From an uncultured Caulobacteraceae bacterium (GTDB taxonomy: Bacteria; Pseudomonadota; Alphaproteobacteria; Caulobacterales; Caulobacteraceae): DNA of 31,856 nucleotides. The notes beneath the pieces are model-generated. The model did not search any database. It was given only the letters and a program-made list of their open reading frames with translations, and was not told where the DNA came from. The translations under genes were made by a program, and so were the position numbers. Shown in pieces: positions 24,425 through 31,856 of this stretch (the stretch's first letter is position 1; each line of letters opens with the position of its first letter). The stretch spans positions 1 through 31,856 of the forward strand of contig CAMLRH010000003.1 in assembly GCA_946482375.1 (NCBI GenBank), given 5' to 3'.

Positions 24425-24439
24425 ACCGGTTTAACCGGT
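24425..24439. promoter_or_regulatory. palindrome upstream of the cpa/tad operon
   Basis: ACCGGTT and AACCGGT flank a single T, a 15-base inverted repeat 104 bases before the cpaB start codon, followed by TTTTGTTG. The spacer is too short for an RNA hairpin, so a dimeric DNA-binding protein is more likely. It includes TTAA but not a full CtrA TTAA-N7-TTAA site. Confidence 0.4.
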
Positions 24440-24542
24440 TTTGTTGATCATATCGCAACGCCGCACGCGGACCTTGTCGGGTGACCGGCTGGGGAATTGT
24501 CCCTGGCTGCTCATGTCTCAGGTCCTTCGGGGGACAGTTGAA

Positions 24543-25415
24543 ATGCGTGTCACCACCATCGTCAGTCTGGCCGCCTCCGCCGTACTCGGCATCGGCGCCC
24601 TCGTGGCCGCCAGGTTCTGGCTGCCGGACGGCGAAAAAGACAAGGTCGTGCAGACCGCGCCCGTGGTCGTTGCGGCCCAGCCGATCGAATTCGGAACCAG
24701 GCTCGACGAGACGAACCTCGCGGTCGTCCAGCTGCCCGTCGAGGCGGCTCCGGCCGGTTCCTACCGCACCATCAAGGAAGTCATCGCGCTCGATGGCGGC
24801 GCGCCGGTGGCGCTCACCGCGATGTCGCCGCGCGAGCCGATCCTGCCGACCAAGCTCTCGGGCCCGGGCGCCCGCGCTTCGGTCGCGGCGATGATCAGCC
24901 CCGGCATGCGCGCCTACACCGTCGCGATCAGCGATGTCTCCGGCGTCGGCGGCCACGCGCTGCCCGGCGACAGGGTCGACATCATGCTGTCGCGCTACGT
25001 GGGCGCCGAAGAGGAAAAGAACATCGAGACGGACGTCATCCTGCAGAACGTCCGCCTGCTCGGCGTCAACCTGAACGCCAACCAGACGACCACGGAAAAG
25101 ACGTCCAAGCCGAAGCACACGACCCTCGAGGTCAGCGCCGAGGACGCCGCCAAGCTGTCGGTCGCCTCAAGGCTCGGGTCGCTGTCCATGGTCCTGCGCC
25201 GCACCGGCGCGGCCGAGATCGAGCCGATGCGCGCCATCCGCACCACCGACGTGCTTCCGCTTGGCGCGACGTTCCGTTCGGCGATGAAGCCGATGCCGGT
25301 GTCGTCGGCGCCGCCGGCCCCTCCGGGAGGCGCCGCACCGAAGCCGCGAACCGGCGGCCTGGTGGTCGTCAACGGCACGGTCCGGTCGTCGCCAAACGCG
25401 GGAGCTGGCGCATGA
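24543..25415 (+). CDS. cpaB: Flp/Tad pilus assembly protein CpaB
   Basis: A 290-residue periplasmic pilus assembly protein (RcpC/CpaB). One N-terminal membrane segment (TIVSLAASAVLGIGALVAAR) precedes an SAF domain (VVVAAQPIEFGTRLDETNLAVVQ) and an RcpC domain with GMRAYTVAISDVSGVGGHAL and PGDRVDIMLSRYV. A proline-rich tail follows. It starts at the ATG at 24543 after GGGGGAC. The ATGA overlap with cpaC shows translational coupling. It is the first gene of the operon; no pilin or prepilin peptidase gene lies upstream, where only the TetR genes are found. Confidence 0.93.
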   Translation: MRVTTIVSLAASAVLGIGALVAARFWLPDGEKDKVVQTAPVVVAAQPIEFGTRLDETNLAVVQLPVEAAPAGSYRTIKEVIALDGGAPVALTAMSPREPILPTKLSGPGARASVAAMISPGMRAYTVAISDVSGVGGHALPGDRVDIMLSRYVGAEEEKNIETDVILQNVRLLGVNLNANQTTTEKTSKPKHTTLEVSAEDAAKLSVASRLGSLSMVLRRTGAAEIEPMRAIRTTDVLPLGATFRSAMKPMPVSSAPPAPPGGAAPKPRTGGLVVVNGTVRSSPNAGAGA

Positions 25416-26773
25416 GCCGTCTTCTCACCCTCGCCTTCGCCCTCTTTGCCTGGATGGCCGTTCTGAATGGCCCGGCGACGGCGCAGGCCCTCAACGACGA
25501 TATGGCGCCGACGCGCTCGATCTCGGTGCCGAAGAACAAGTCGATGGCCTTCCGCCTGACCTCCAACGCCGCCGAGGTGGTGGTCACCCAGCCGGACATC
25601 GCCCAGATCGTCGCCAACAACGATCGCAGCGTCTACGTGCGCGGCGTCGAGATGGGCGCGACCAACATCCTGGTCTACGACCGCAATCACCGCCTTTTGG
25701 AAGTGATCGACGTCAACGTCGGCCACGACGCCACGGCGGCCCAGGCCGAGATCAACCGCGCGCTGCCCAACGAGCAGATCGTCGCCAGTGGTTTTTCCGG
25801 CGGCATCCTGCTGACGGGCGCCGCCTCGACCAACACGGCCGCCCGTCGCGCCCAGGCCATCGCCGAGCGCTACGCACCCAAGATGGTGACGTCTGAAGTC
25901 TTCGTCGAAGGCGCCGACCAGGTGATGCTCGAAGTCCGCATCATCGAGGCCAACCGCGCCGCGCTGAAAGACTTCGGGATGAGCCTCGACATCAACAGCC
26001 GCCACGTCGGCGGGCTGACCAACGCGCTCATCTTCCCGCCCGCCGAGGACGGCACCATCCTGTCGAGCCTCTACGGCGTGATCAGCCCGGCTGGCCGCCT
26101 CGGCATCGGCACCAACGTCGGCAACACCACCATCGACGTCGTGCTCGACGCCATGGAGGACAAGGGCCTGATCCGCACGCTGGCGCGGCCGAACCTGGCC
26201 GCCGTCTCGGGCGAGGAAGCCGCCTTCCTGGCCGGTGGGGAGTTCCCCTTCCCGGTCCCGTCCGGCGAGAACGTCTCGATCGAGTTCAAGCCCTTCGGCG
26301 TCCAGCTGAAGTTCACGCCCACCGTCGGCTCGAACAACCTGATCCGCCTGAAGGTGGCTCCGGAGGTGAGCGCGCTGGACAACTCCAATCCCCTGCGGAT
26401 CAGCGGCTTCGACGTGCCCAGCATGACCATCCGGCGCACTTCGACGACGATCGACCTGCGTGACGGCGACACCTTCGCCATCGCCGGGCTGTTCCAGCAG
26501 GAATACGCCAACAACGTCCGGCAGGTGCCTGGTCTCGGCGACGTGCCGGTGCTGGGCGCGCTCTTCCGCTCGAGCCGCTGGCGGCGGAAGGAAACCGAGC
26601 TCGTCGTGCTGGTCACGCCGCGCCTGGTTGCGGCCGAGGAAAGCCGCTCGCTGGCGCCCGATCCGCTGCGGGTCGCCAACGAGCCGTCGGCGATCGACCT
26701 GATCCTCAGCGGCGTCAATCTCGACCAGCCAATGGCGGCGCCGGTCGGAGGGCTTCGTGGTCCGCTGCCGTAA
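25412..26773 (+). CDS. cpaC: Tad pilus secretin CpaC
   Basis: A 453-residue outer-membrane secretin (RcpA/CpaC) through which the pilus passes. It has a signal peptide (about 1-26, ending GPATAQA), an N-terminal pilus-specific domain (SISVPKNKSMAFRL, DRSVYVRGVEMGATNILVYD), a BON-like region, and the secretin C-terminal domain with VPSGENVSIEFKPFGVQLKF and the end signature VPGLGDVPVLGALFRSSRWR followed by ELVVLVTPRLV. Length is normal. Its start overlaps the cpaB stop. The next gene is cpaE with a 25-base gap, so cpaD, which often follows cpaC, is missing. Confidence 0.95.
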   Translation: MSRLLTLAFALFAWMAVLNGPATAQALNDDMAPTRSISVPKNKSMAFRLTSNAAEVVVTQPDIAQIVANNDRSVYVRGVEMGATNILVYDRNHRLLEVIDVNVGHDATAAQAEINRALPNEQIVASGFSGGILLTGAASTNTAARRAQAIAERYAPKMVTSEVFVEGADQVMLEVRIIEANRAALKDFGMSLDINSRHVGGLTNALIFPPAEDGTILSSLYGVISPAGRLGIGTNVGNTTIDVVLDAMEDKGLIRTLARPNLAAVSGEEAAFLAGGEFPFPVPSGENVSIEFKPFGVQLKFTPTVGSNNLIRLKVAPEVSALDNSNPLRISGFDVPSMTIRRTSTTIDLRDGDTFAIAGLFQQEYANNVRQVPGLGDVPVLGALFRSSRWRRKETELVVLVTPRLVAAEESRSLAPDPLRVANEPSAIDLILSGVNLDQPMAAPVGGLRGPLP

Positions 26774-26798
26774 CCCGTTTCGTTCAAGTTAGAGTGTA

Positions 26799-27974
26799 AT
26801 GGCCATCACCACCTTCCAGGGTCGACGTGTTCTCGCCATCGGTCAGGGTCTCGCGGACATTGCCCGCGAGGCCCTGACTGGCGCGCAGATCGAAGTCGCG
26901 GGACCTGAGCGTCTCCAGGGCCGCTGGACGTTCGGTGATACGCCCGATCTCGTCCTGATCGACGCCGACAGCGCGTCGGCCGAGACGCTGACCGCCGCGA
27001 TCGACGGATTGTCCCGCGCGCCCTCGCACCCGGCCGCCATCCTGGCCGGCGCGAAGCTGCCCGCGGGGCTCGTTCGCGCGCTGCTGCGGCTGCCCAAGTC
27101 GGATGTCCTGGAAGCCCCGTTCGCCTCGGTCGATCTGGCCCTGACGGCGGCGGCCCTGATGACGGCGGAGGTGGCGGCCCCGTCGGAGCCGGAATCGGAC
27201 TGCAAGTGCTGGACGGTGATGGGCGCGGTCGGCGGCGCGGGCGCCACGACTATCGCCATTGAGATCGCCTGCACGCTGGCGGCCAGCTCGCGCAGGTCCA
27301 AGCGCGTGGCGCTGGTCGACCTCAACCTCGCCGATGGCGCGGCCTGCGCCTACCTCGGCGCCACCTCGAACATGCTGCTGAGCCGCGCTTCGGCCGCCCC
27401 CGAGCGGATCGACGCGGCCCTGCTCGACGTCTTCTCCGCGCCCGCGCCCGGCAATTTCGACCTGCTGTCCTCGGCGCGCGACGCCCACGCCTTCGAGAAC
27501 ACCAGCTCCGAAGCCGTCATCCGGCTGCTGGAGGTGGCCTGCCAGGTCTACGACTACGTCATCGTCGACGCGCCCCGGCACCGCCAGAAGTGGACGCTGG
27601 ACGTGCTGGCCGGCTCCGACGAGATCATCCTCGTCTCCGAACTCACCGTTCCGGCGCTGCTGGCGGCCCGTTCGCTGGCGACCGAAATCGAGGACGAGGT
27701 GCTTGGCGGCCCGACGCCGAGGATCGTGCTCAACCGGCTGGCCAAGCGGGTCTTCGGCCCCGCGCCGTCGGTGCCCGAAGCCGAAAAGGCGCTGCAGCGC
27801 CGGACGGACGGGGCGGTGACCTCGGACTGGGAAGCGGCGGCGGCCTCCGTCAACCTCGGCGGGCCCATCAGCCAACACCGGCCGAAGTCACGGATCGTCA
27901 AGGACATCAGCGATATCGTTGAGGCCCTGCTGGCCAAGCCCAGCAAGTCTGACGCCAATACGAGAGCCGCCTGA
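26799..27974 (+). CDS. cpaE: Tad pilus ATPase-like localisation protein CpaE
   Basis: A 391-residue ParA/MinD-like protein (TadZ/CpaE) that positions the pilus machine at the pole. The N-terminal receiver-like half (about 1-125) has DLVLIDADS but lacks a clear phosphorylation set. The ATPase half begins MGAVGGAGATTIAIEIA, with GGAGATT at 145-151: the deviant Walker lysines are absent, a known trend in CpaE relatives that suggests weak or no ATP hydrolysis. VALVDLNLADGAACAYLG is the Walker A'-like strand and YDYVIVDAPR the Walker B. The TGA overlaps the cpaF ATG by one base. No strong ribosome binding site precedes the ATG. Confidence 0.92.
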   Translation: MAITTFQGRRVLAIGQGLADIAREALTGAQIEVAGPERLQGRWTFGDTPDLVLIDADSASAETLTAAIDGLSRAPSHPAAILAGAKLPAGLVRALLRLPKSDVLEAPFASVDLALTAAALMTAEVAAPSEPESDCKCWTVMGAVGGAGATTIAIEIACTLAASSRRSKRVALVDLNLADGAACAYLGATSNMLLSRASAAPERIDAALLDVFSAPAPGNFDLLSSARDAHAFENTSSEAVIRLLEVACQVYDYVIVDAPRHRQKWTLDVLAGSDEIILVSELTVPALLAARSLATEIEDEVLGGPTPRIVLNRLAKRVFGPAPSVPEAEKALQRRTDGAVTSDWEAAAASVNLGGPISQHRPKSRIVKDISDIVEALLAKPSKSDANTRAA

Positions 27975-29482
27975 TGAGCCGATTTTCACTGCGTAGAGCC
28001 GCCCAGGCCGAGCGGGCAAAACCCGCCGTGACTCCCGAGGCCGTGAAGGCCGCGCCGGAGAAACCCGTCGTCGCCGCCGCGCCGGCCGCCGCCGGCAAGG
28101 CCGCCGCCGCCGCCTCCGCCGCCGCGCCGACCCCGGCCGCCGAGCCGACCCCGGCCGCGAAGCCGGTCTTCAGCACGCCGACCACCGAGGTCAAACGGGG
28201 CGCGCCGCCTGCCGACGACATGCTCGACAAGCGCCTTAAGCTGCACGGCCGCCTGATCGAGGAACTCGACCTCTCCAAGCTCGACAAGCTCGACGAGACC
28301 GAGATGCGCCGCCATGTCCGGCGCCTGGTCGCCGACTTCGTGCGCGACGAGCGCATGGCGCTGAACTCGCAGGAGATCGAGCGTCTCGGCGAGGAGGTCT
28401 ACGACGAGATGGTGGGGCTTGGCCCCATCGAGCCGCTGCTGAAGGACGAGTCGATCAACGACATCCTGATCAACGGCCCCTACCAGGTCTATGTGGAGCG
28501 TCGCGGCGAGCTCGAACTCACCTCCGTGCGCTTCTACAACAACGACCACCTGCTGCGGATCGTGAACCGCATCGTCGCCGGCGTGGGCCGCCGGATCGAC
28601 GAAAGCCAGCCGATGGTCGACGCCCGCCTGCCCGACGGCAGCCGCGTGAACGCCGCGATCAACCCGATCGCCATCGACGGCGCGGCGGTGTCGATCCGGA
28701 AGTTCTCCAAGAAGCCGCTCAGCTTCGAGAAGCTGGTCGAGGTGGGCGCCATGCCCTCCTGCGTGGCGGAGTTCCTCTGGGGCGCGGTCCGCGCGCGGGT
28801 TTCGACGGTCATTTCCGGCGGTACGGGTTCGGGTAAGACGACCCTGCTCAACGCCTGCTCCGCCGCCATCTCCGAAGGCGAGCGGCTGATCACCATCGAG
28901 GACGCCGCCGAACTGCAGCTGCAGCAGCCGCACGTGGTGCGCATGGAAACCCGCCCGCCCAACATCGAGGGCAAGGGCGAAATCCGTCAGCGCGAGCTCG
29001 TCAAGAACGCCCTGCGGATGCGTCCCGACCGCGTGATCCTGGGGGAAGTCCGGGGTGAGGAAGCCTTCGACATGCTTCAGGCCATGAACACTGGCCACGA
29101 AGGCTCCATGGCGACCATCCACGCCAACAACCCGCGCGAGGCCATCACCCGCCTGGAGCAGATGGTGGCCATGGGCGGGGTGAAGATCAGCCCCGAAGCC
29201 GTGCGCGGCCAGATCGCCTCGGCCGTCGGCATGATCATCCAGGCGTCGCGCCTCTCGGACGGCAAGCGGAAGGTGATGAGCGTCACCGAGATCACCGGCA
29301 TGGAAGGCAACGTCGTCCAGATGCAGGAGATCTTCGCCTTCCATCGGACGCACACCGACCCCGACGGCACGGTCCACGGCGAGCACCGCGCGACGGGCCT
29401 TCGCCCGCGCTGCCTCGACGAGATGACCCGGCGCGGCATCCACTACGACGTCAGTAACTTCGACCCGACAAGGCCATTGTAA
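27974..29482 (+). CDS. cpaF: Tad pilus secretion ATPase CpaF (TadA)
   Basis: A 502-residue hexameric secretion ATPase that powers Flp pilus assembly. An alanine/proline-rich N-terminal linker (about 12-70) precedes the conserved domain with [20 protein letters not shown]. Walker A GGTGSGKT is at 282-289, the Asp box is [11 protein letters not shown], Walker B is [12 protein letters not shown] and the His box is [13 protein letters not shown]. All catalytic motifs are intact. It overlaps cpaE by one base (TGATG) and tadB by one base (TAATG), a tight translational unit. Confidence 0.96.
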   Translation: MSRFSLRRAAQAERAKPAVTPEAVKAAPEKPVVAAAPAAAGKAAAAASAAAPTPAAEPTPAAKPVFSTPTTEVKRGAPPADDMLDKRLKLHGRLIEELDLSKLDKLDETEMRRHVRRLVADFVRDERMALNSQEIERLGEEVYDEMVGLGPIEPLLKDESINDILINGPYQVYVERRGELELTSVRFYNNDHLLRIVNRIVAGVGRRIDESQPMVDARLPDGSRVNAAINPIAIDGAAVSIRKFSKKPLSFEKLVEVGAMPSCVAEFLWGAVRARVSTVISGGTGSGKTTLLNACSAAISEGERLITIEDAAELQLQQPHVVRMETRPPNIEGKGEIRQRELVKNALRMRPDRVILGEVRGEEAFDMLQAMNTGHEGSMATIHANNPREAITRLEQMVAMGGVKISPEAVRGQIASAVGMIIQASRLSDGKRKVMSVTEITGMEGNVVQMQEIFAFHRTHTDPDGTVHGEHRATGLRPRCLDEMTRRGIHYDVSNFDPTRPL

Positions 29483-30447
29483 TGTTCGGCGACGACATCG
29501 CACGCACGATCACGATGATCCTGATCGCCGCCTCCGTGTTCACGGCGGTGCAGGCGATCTCGGGGGTCATCACCCGCGCCAGTTCCAAGCGGAAGGTCAA
29601 CAAGCGTCTCGCGGTGGCGGAGAAGACCGGCTCGCTGGCCGACCTGGTCGTGGAGCTGCGCAAGCAGCGCGGCCTCGACGCCGCCGGCGGCCGGGTCATC
29701 CGTTGGGAATGGTTCGCCGACCTGGTGGTGAAGTCCGGCGTCAACTTCCAGCCGCGCCGGTGGGCGCTTTTGGCGGTCGCGGGCGGTATCGGCGTCTGGC
29801 TCGTCCTTTTCATCCTGCTCAAGAATCCGTGGGTCGGCATCCTGGCGGCCCCGATCGTCGCGTTCGGCGCCCCGATCGGCTACCTGTGGTTCGCGGCCGA
29901 GGGCCGTTCCAAGAAGCTGGGCGAGCAACTGCCCGGCGCGCTCGAGATCATCGTGCGCAGCCTTGAGGCCGGCCACCCCGTGCCGACCGCCGTGGCCCTG
30001 GTGGGTCGTGAAATGCCCGACCCCGTCGGCACCGAGTTCGGCATGGCCGGCGACGAAATCTCGTACGGCTCGACGCTGGAGCAGGCGGTGGCGCGCATCG
30101 CCGACCGCTGCCGTCACCCCGACGTCGACCTGTTCGCCGCCACCATCCGGCTGCAGGAACGCTGCGGCGGCAACCTGACCGGCCTCCTGAAGATGAACGC
30201 CAAGGCGATCCGCGAGCGCCACAAGATGCGGCTGAAGATCAAGGCCGCCTCTTCGGAAGGCCGCGCCTCGGCCATCATCCTGACCTCGGCGCCGTTCGGC
30301 GTGCTGGCGATCCTCACGATCATGTCGCCGCAGTTCTACGGCGACGTCATCGACGAGAAGCCGATCCAGATCGGCCTCGCCATCCTCGGGGTGTGGATGT
30401 TCATCGGCAACATGGTCATGCGCCGCATGATCGACATGAGAATCTAG
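29482..30447 (+). CDS. tadB: Tad pilus inner-membrane platform protein TadB
   Basis: A 321-residue membrane protein of the type II secretion F family. One N-terminal hydrophobic helix (TITMILIAASVFTAVQAISG), a pair at about 91-140 (GIGVWLVLFILLKNPWVGIL and following) and two near the C-terminus (FGVLAILTIMS, IGLAILGVWMFIGNMVMRR) surround the T2SSF domain, with QLPGALEIIVRSLEAGHPVP and LQERCGGNLTGLLKMNAKAI as the conserved blocks. It forms the platform with TadC on which CpaF acts. Start overlaps the cpaF stop. Confidence 0.94.
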   Translation: MFGDDIARTITMILIAASVFTAVQAISGVITRASSKRKVNKRLAVAEKTGSLADLVVELRKQRGLDAAGGRVIRWEWFADLVVKSGVNFQPRRWALLAVAGGIGVWLVLFILLKNPWVGILAAPIVAFGAPIGYLWFAAEGRSKKLGEQLPGALEIIVRSLEAGHPVPTAVALVGREMPDPVGTEFGMAGDEISYGSTLEQAVARIADRCRHPDVDLFAATIRLQERCGGNLTGLLKMNAKAIRERHKMRLKIKAASSEGRASAIILTSAPFGVLAILTIMSPQFYGDVIDEKPIQIGLAILGVWMFIGNMVMRRMIDMRI

Positions 30448-30450
30448 GCC

Positions 30451-31389
30451 ATGGAGCTGCAGACGATCCTGATGGCGGTCGCCATCACCTTCATCACCGT
30501 GGCGCTGGCCGGCGGCGGCTTCGTCGTCGTTCGGGAGGCCGGCGCCCGGTCGAAGCGCGACCAACGCCTGAGCGGCAACATCGCCGCCGCTCCCGCGGCC
30601 GATGCCGCCAAGGGCGACTCCAACATCGTCAAGAGCGTGCGCAAGCTCGGCGACCGCATGGCCATGCAGGACCCGAACCAGCTGTCGGTGATCCGCACCC
30701 GGCTGATGCACGCCGGCTACTTCAGCAAGGAGGCGGTGGCCATCTATCTGGGCGCCCGCGCCATCTGCCTGGGCATCGCCATCCTCGCGGGCGCGCTGCT
30801 GCTGCCCGTCGCCCTGAACGGCAAGGCTGGGCTTGGCGTCATCGCGGCGGTCGGCGGGATCGCCATCGCGGGCATGATGGGCCCGGACAAATATCTCGCG
30901 GGCAAGCGCCGCAAGCTGGAGCTTGAGTACAACGACGGCTTCCCCGACCTGCTCGACCTGCTGGTCGCCTCGGTGGAGGCGGGCCTGTCGCTGGACGCCG
31001 CGGTCAGCCGCGTGGGCGACGAGATCGTTCGCCGCCACCCGAACCTGGCTCTGCAGGTCAACATGCTGACGCTGGAACTGCGGGCCGGCCGCGCGCGCAA
31101 GGACGCCTGGTCGGCTTTCGCCGATCGCCTGGGCACAGACGAATCCCGCCAGCTGGCCACCATGCTGCGTCAGGCCGAGGAAATGGGTACGAGCCTCGGC
31201 GAGACCCTGACCATCTTCTCCGACGACATGCGCATGAAGCGCATGCTCAAGGCCGAGGAGAAGGCGATGGCGCTGCCGGCCAAGCTGATGGTGCCGCTGA
31301 TCCTCTTCATCTTCCCCTGCCTGCTCGGCGTGCTGATGCTGCCGGCCGGCTTCCGGATCGCCAAGACGCTGATCGGGGCGGGCGGCTAA
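30451..31389 (+). CDS. tadC: Tad pilus inner-membrane platform protein TadC
   Basis: A 312-residue T2SSF-family partner of TadB. An N-terminal hydrophobic helix (TILMAVAITFITVALAGGGF), a second pair at about 107-150, and a C-terminal helix (MVPLILFIFPCLLGVLMLPA) surround the conserved FPDLLDLLVASVEAGLSLDA, RQAEEMGTSLGETLTIFSDD and MRMKRMLKAEEKAMALPAKL. It follows tadB by three bases. No tadD or pilin gene follows within the window; the operon as seen ends here. Confidence 0.94.
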   Translation: MELQTILMAVAITFITVALAGGGFVVVREAGARSKRDQRLSGNIAAAPAADAAKGDSNIVKSVRKLGDRMAMQDPNQLSVIRTRLMHAGYFSKEAVAIYLGARAICLGIAILAGALLLPVALNGKAGLGVIAAVGGIAIAGMMGPDKYLAGKRRKLELEYNDGFPDLLDLLVASVEAGLSLDAAVSRVGDEIVRRHPNLALQVNMLTLELRAGRARKDAWSAFADRLGTDESRQLATMLRQAEEMGTSLGETLTIFSDDMRMKRMLKAEEKAMALPAKLMVPLILFIFPCLLGVLMLPAGFRIAKTLIGAGG

Positions 31390-31432
31390 GGCGCGCCTTG
31401 CGGAGCTTCGCGCCCCGGGGCAGCTTGCCCGG

Positions 31433-31856
31433 GTGCTGAAACCGCTTGTTCTCGCGCTGGCCCTGCTGCTTCCCGCCCAGGCGCTGGCGGGACCGGCCGA
31501 GGAGCAGGCCATGGCGGCGCTGGTCCACGACTACGACGCCTGGACGACGGCGGACGATCCTGTGGCCTCGGGCCGGCAGGGCGATGTCGCCGCCCTCGCC
31601 CGCTGGCCGGACCTGTCGCCGGCGGCGGACGCCCGGCGCCAGGTGGCGCTCACGGCCTTTCAGGGCCGGCTGAAGTCCATCGACGCTTCGGGGCTTTCCG
31701 AGGAAGGGCGCCTCAACCATGCCTTCCTGAACTGGGTGATCGACGACTCGCTGCGGGCGCTGGCGCTCGATGAGGGGCGGCTTTCGGTCATTTCGAGTGA
31801 CTACGGCTTTCACAGCTATCCGGCGCGCATGCACCCCGCGATCGCGCGCGAGCTGA
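31433..31856 (+). CDS. exported DUF885 family protein, 3' end cut by the window edge
   Basis: At least 141 residues are visible from a GTG start at 31433. A signal peptide (LKPLVLALALLLPAQALAG) is followed by MAALVHDYDAWTTADDP, WPDLSPAADARR and GRLNHAFLNWVIDDSLRAL, matching the N-terminus of DUF885 proteins, which are uncharacterised exported proteins related to metallopeptidases. The rest, including the putative metal site, lies outside the window. The 43-base gap from tadC contains a GC-rich CCCCGGGG stretch. No strong ribosome binding site precedes the GTG, so the start is moderately certain. Confidence 0.75.
   Translation, partial: MLKPLVLALALLLPAQALAGPAEEQAMAALVHDYDAWTTADDPVASGRQGDVAALARWPDLSPAADARRQVALTAFQGRLKSIDASGLSEEGRLNHAFLNWVIDDSLRALALDEGRLSVISSDYGFHSYPARMHPAIAREL

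Noticed and set aside
24249..24542. A pilin gene upstream of cpaB
   Set aside because: No frame here encodes a short prepilin with a G/XXXXEY-type processing site followed by a hydrophobic stretch.
27986..31512. Long minus-strand open frames opposite cpaF, tadB and tadC
   Set aside because: They are antisense shadows created by high GC third positions; their conceptual proteins are low-complexity His/Arg/Asp/Gly-rich and show no family motif, while the plus-strand genes are clear.

Overview
The window is a high-GC stretch (hand-counted lines in core genes give about 63-68% GC) from an alphaproteobacterium, most likely in the Caulobacterales. The pointers are a GapR nucleoid protein close to a TacA-like sigma-54 response regulator, a Cpa/Tad pilus operon, an alphaproteobacterial-type transhydrogenase PntAA next to the small aa3 oxidase subunit IV, and fused MnmC. 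I cannot fix the genus.

Layout. 1-1314: start of the transhydrogenase operon and a small cytochrome oxidase subunit, both leftward. 1418-3099: two tandem paralogous family 2 glycosyltransferases. 3008-7693: a leftward block with an alpha/beta hydrolase, a hotdog thioesterase, an ABC1/AarF (UbiB-type) kinase gene broken by an in-frame amber codon, a paired palindromic repeat, and an M3 oligoendopeptidase. 7848-10944: the TacA-like regulator, a perfect terminator-like palindrome, gapR with a coupled small gene, folE, and a small monooxygenase-fold protein. 11050-13809: a convergent type II restriction endonuclease/N6-adenine methyltransferase pair with lower GC in the endonuclease, probably acquired. 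13971-14695: rpmJ followed by a HAD phosphatase gene that is also interrupted by one in-frame amber codon. 14931-21861: envelope functions (M23 peptidase, lytic transglycosylase lipoprotein, MFS transporter, alanine/threonine-rich lipoprotein), the tRNA modification enzyme MnmC and two DUF proteins. 21858-24248: a PF10118 metal-dependent hydrolase and two tail-to-tail TetR paralogues, all three carrying the same inverted-repeat operator at their 5' ends. 24543-31389: cpaB-cpaC-cpaE-cpaF-tadB-tadC, tightly overlapped. 31433 to the end: start of an exported DUF885 protein.

The points most worth following are: (a) two separate, otherwise intact genes each carrying a single in-frame TAG; (b) the three-site TetR operator set, with a consensus-like promoter and an 11-codon leader ORF with a strong ribosome binding site upstream of the metal-dependent hydrolase; (c) the restriction-modification pair, whose endonuclease I can place only by its PD-(D/E)XK motif; (d) a Tad operon lacking CpaD, pilin and prepilin peptidase genes. 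I see no CRISPR array, tRNA, rRNA or insertion sequence.
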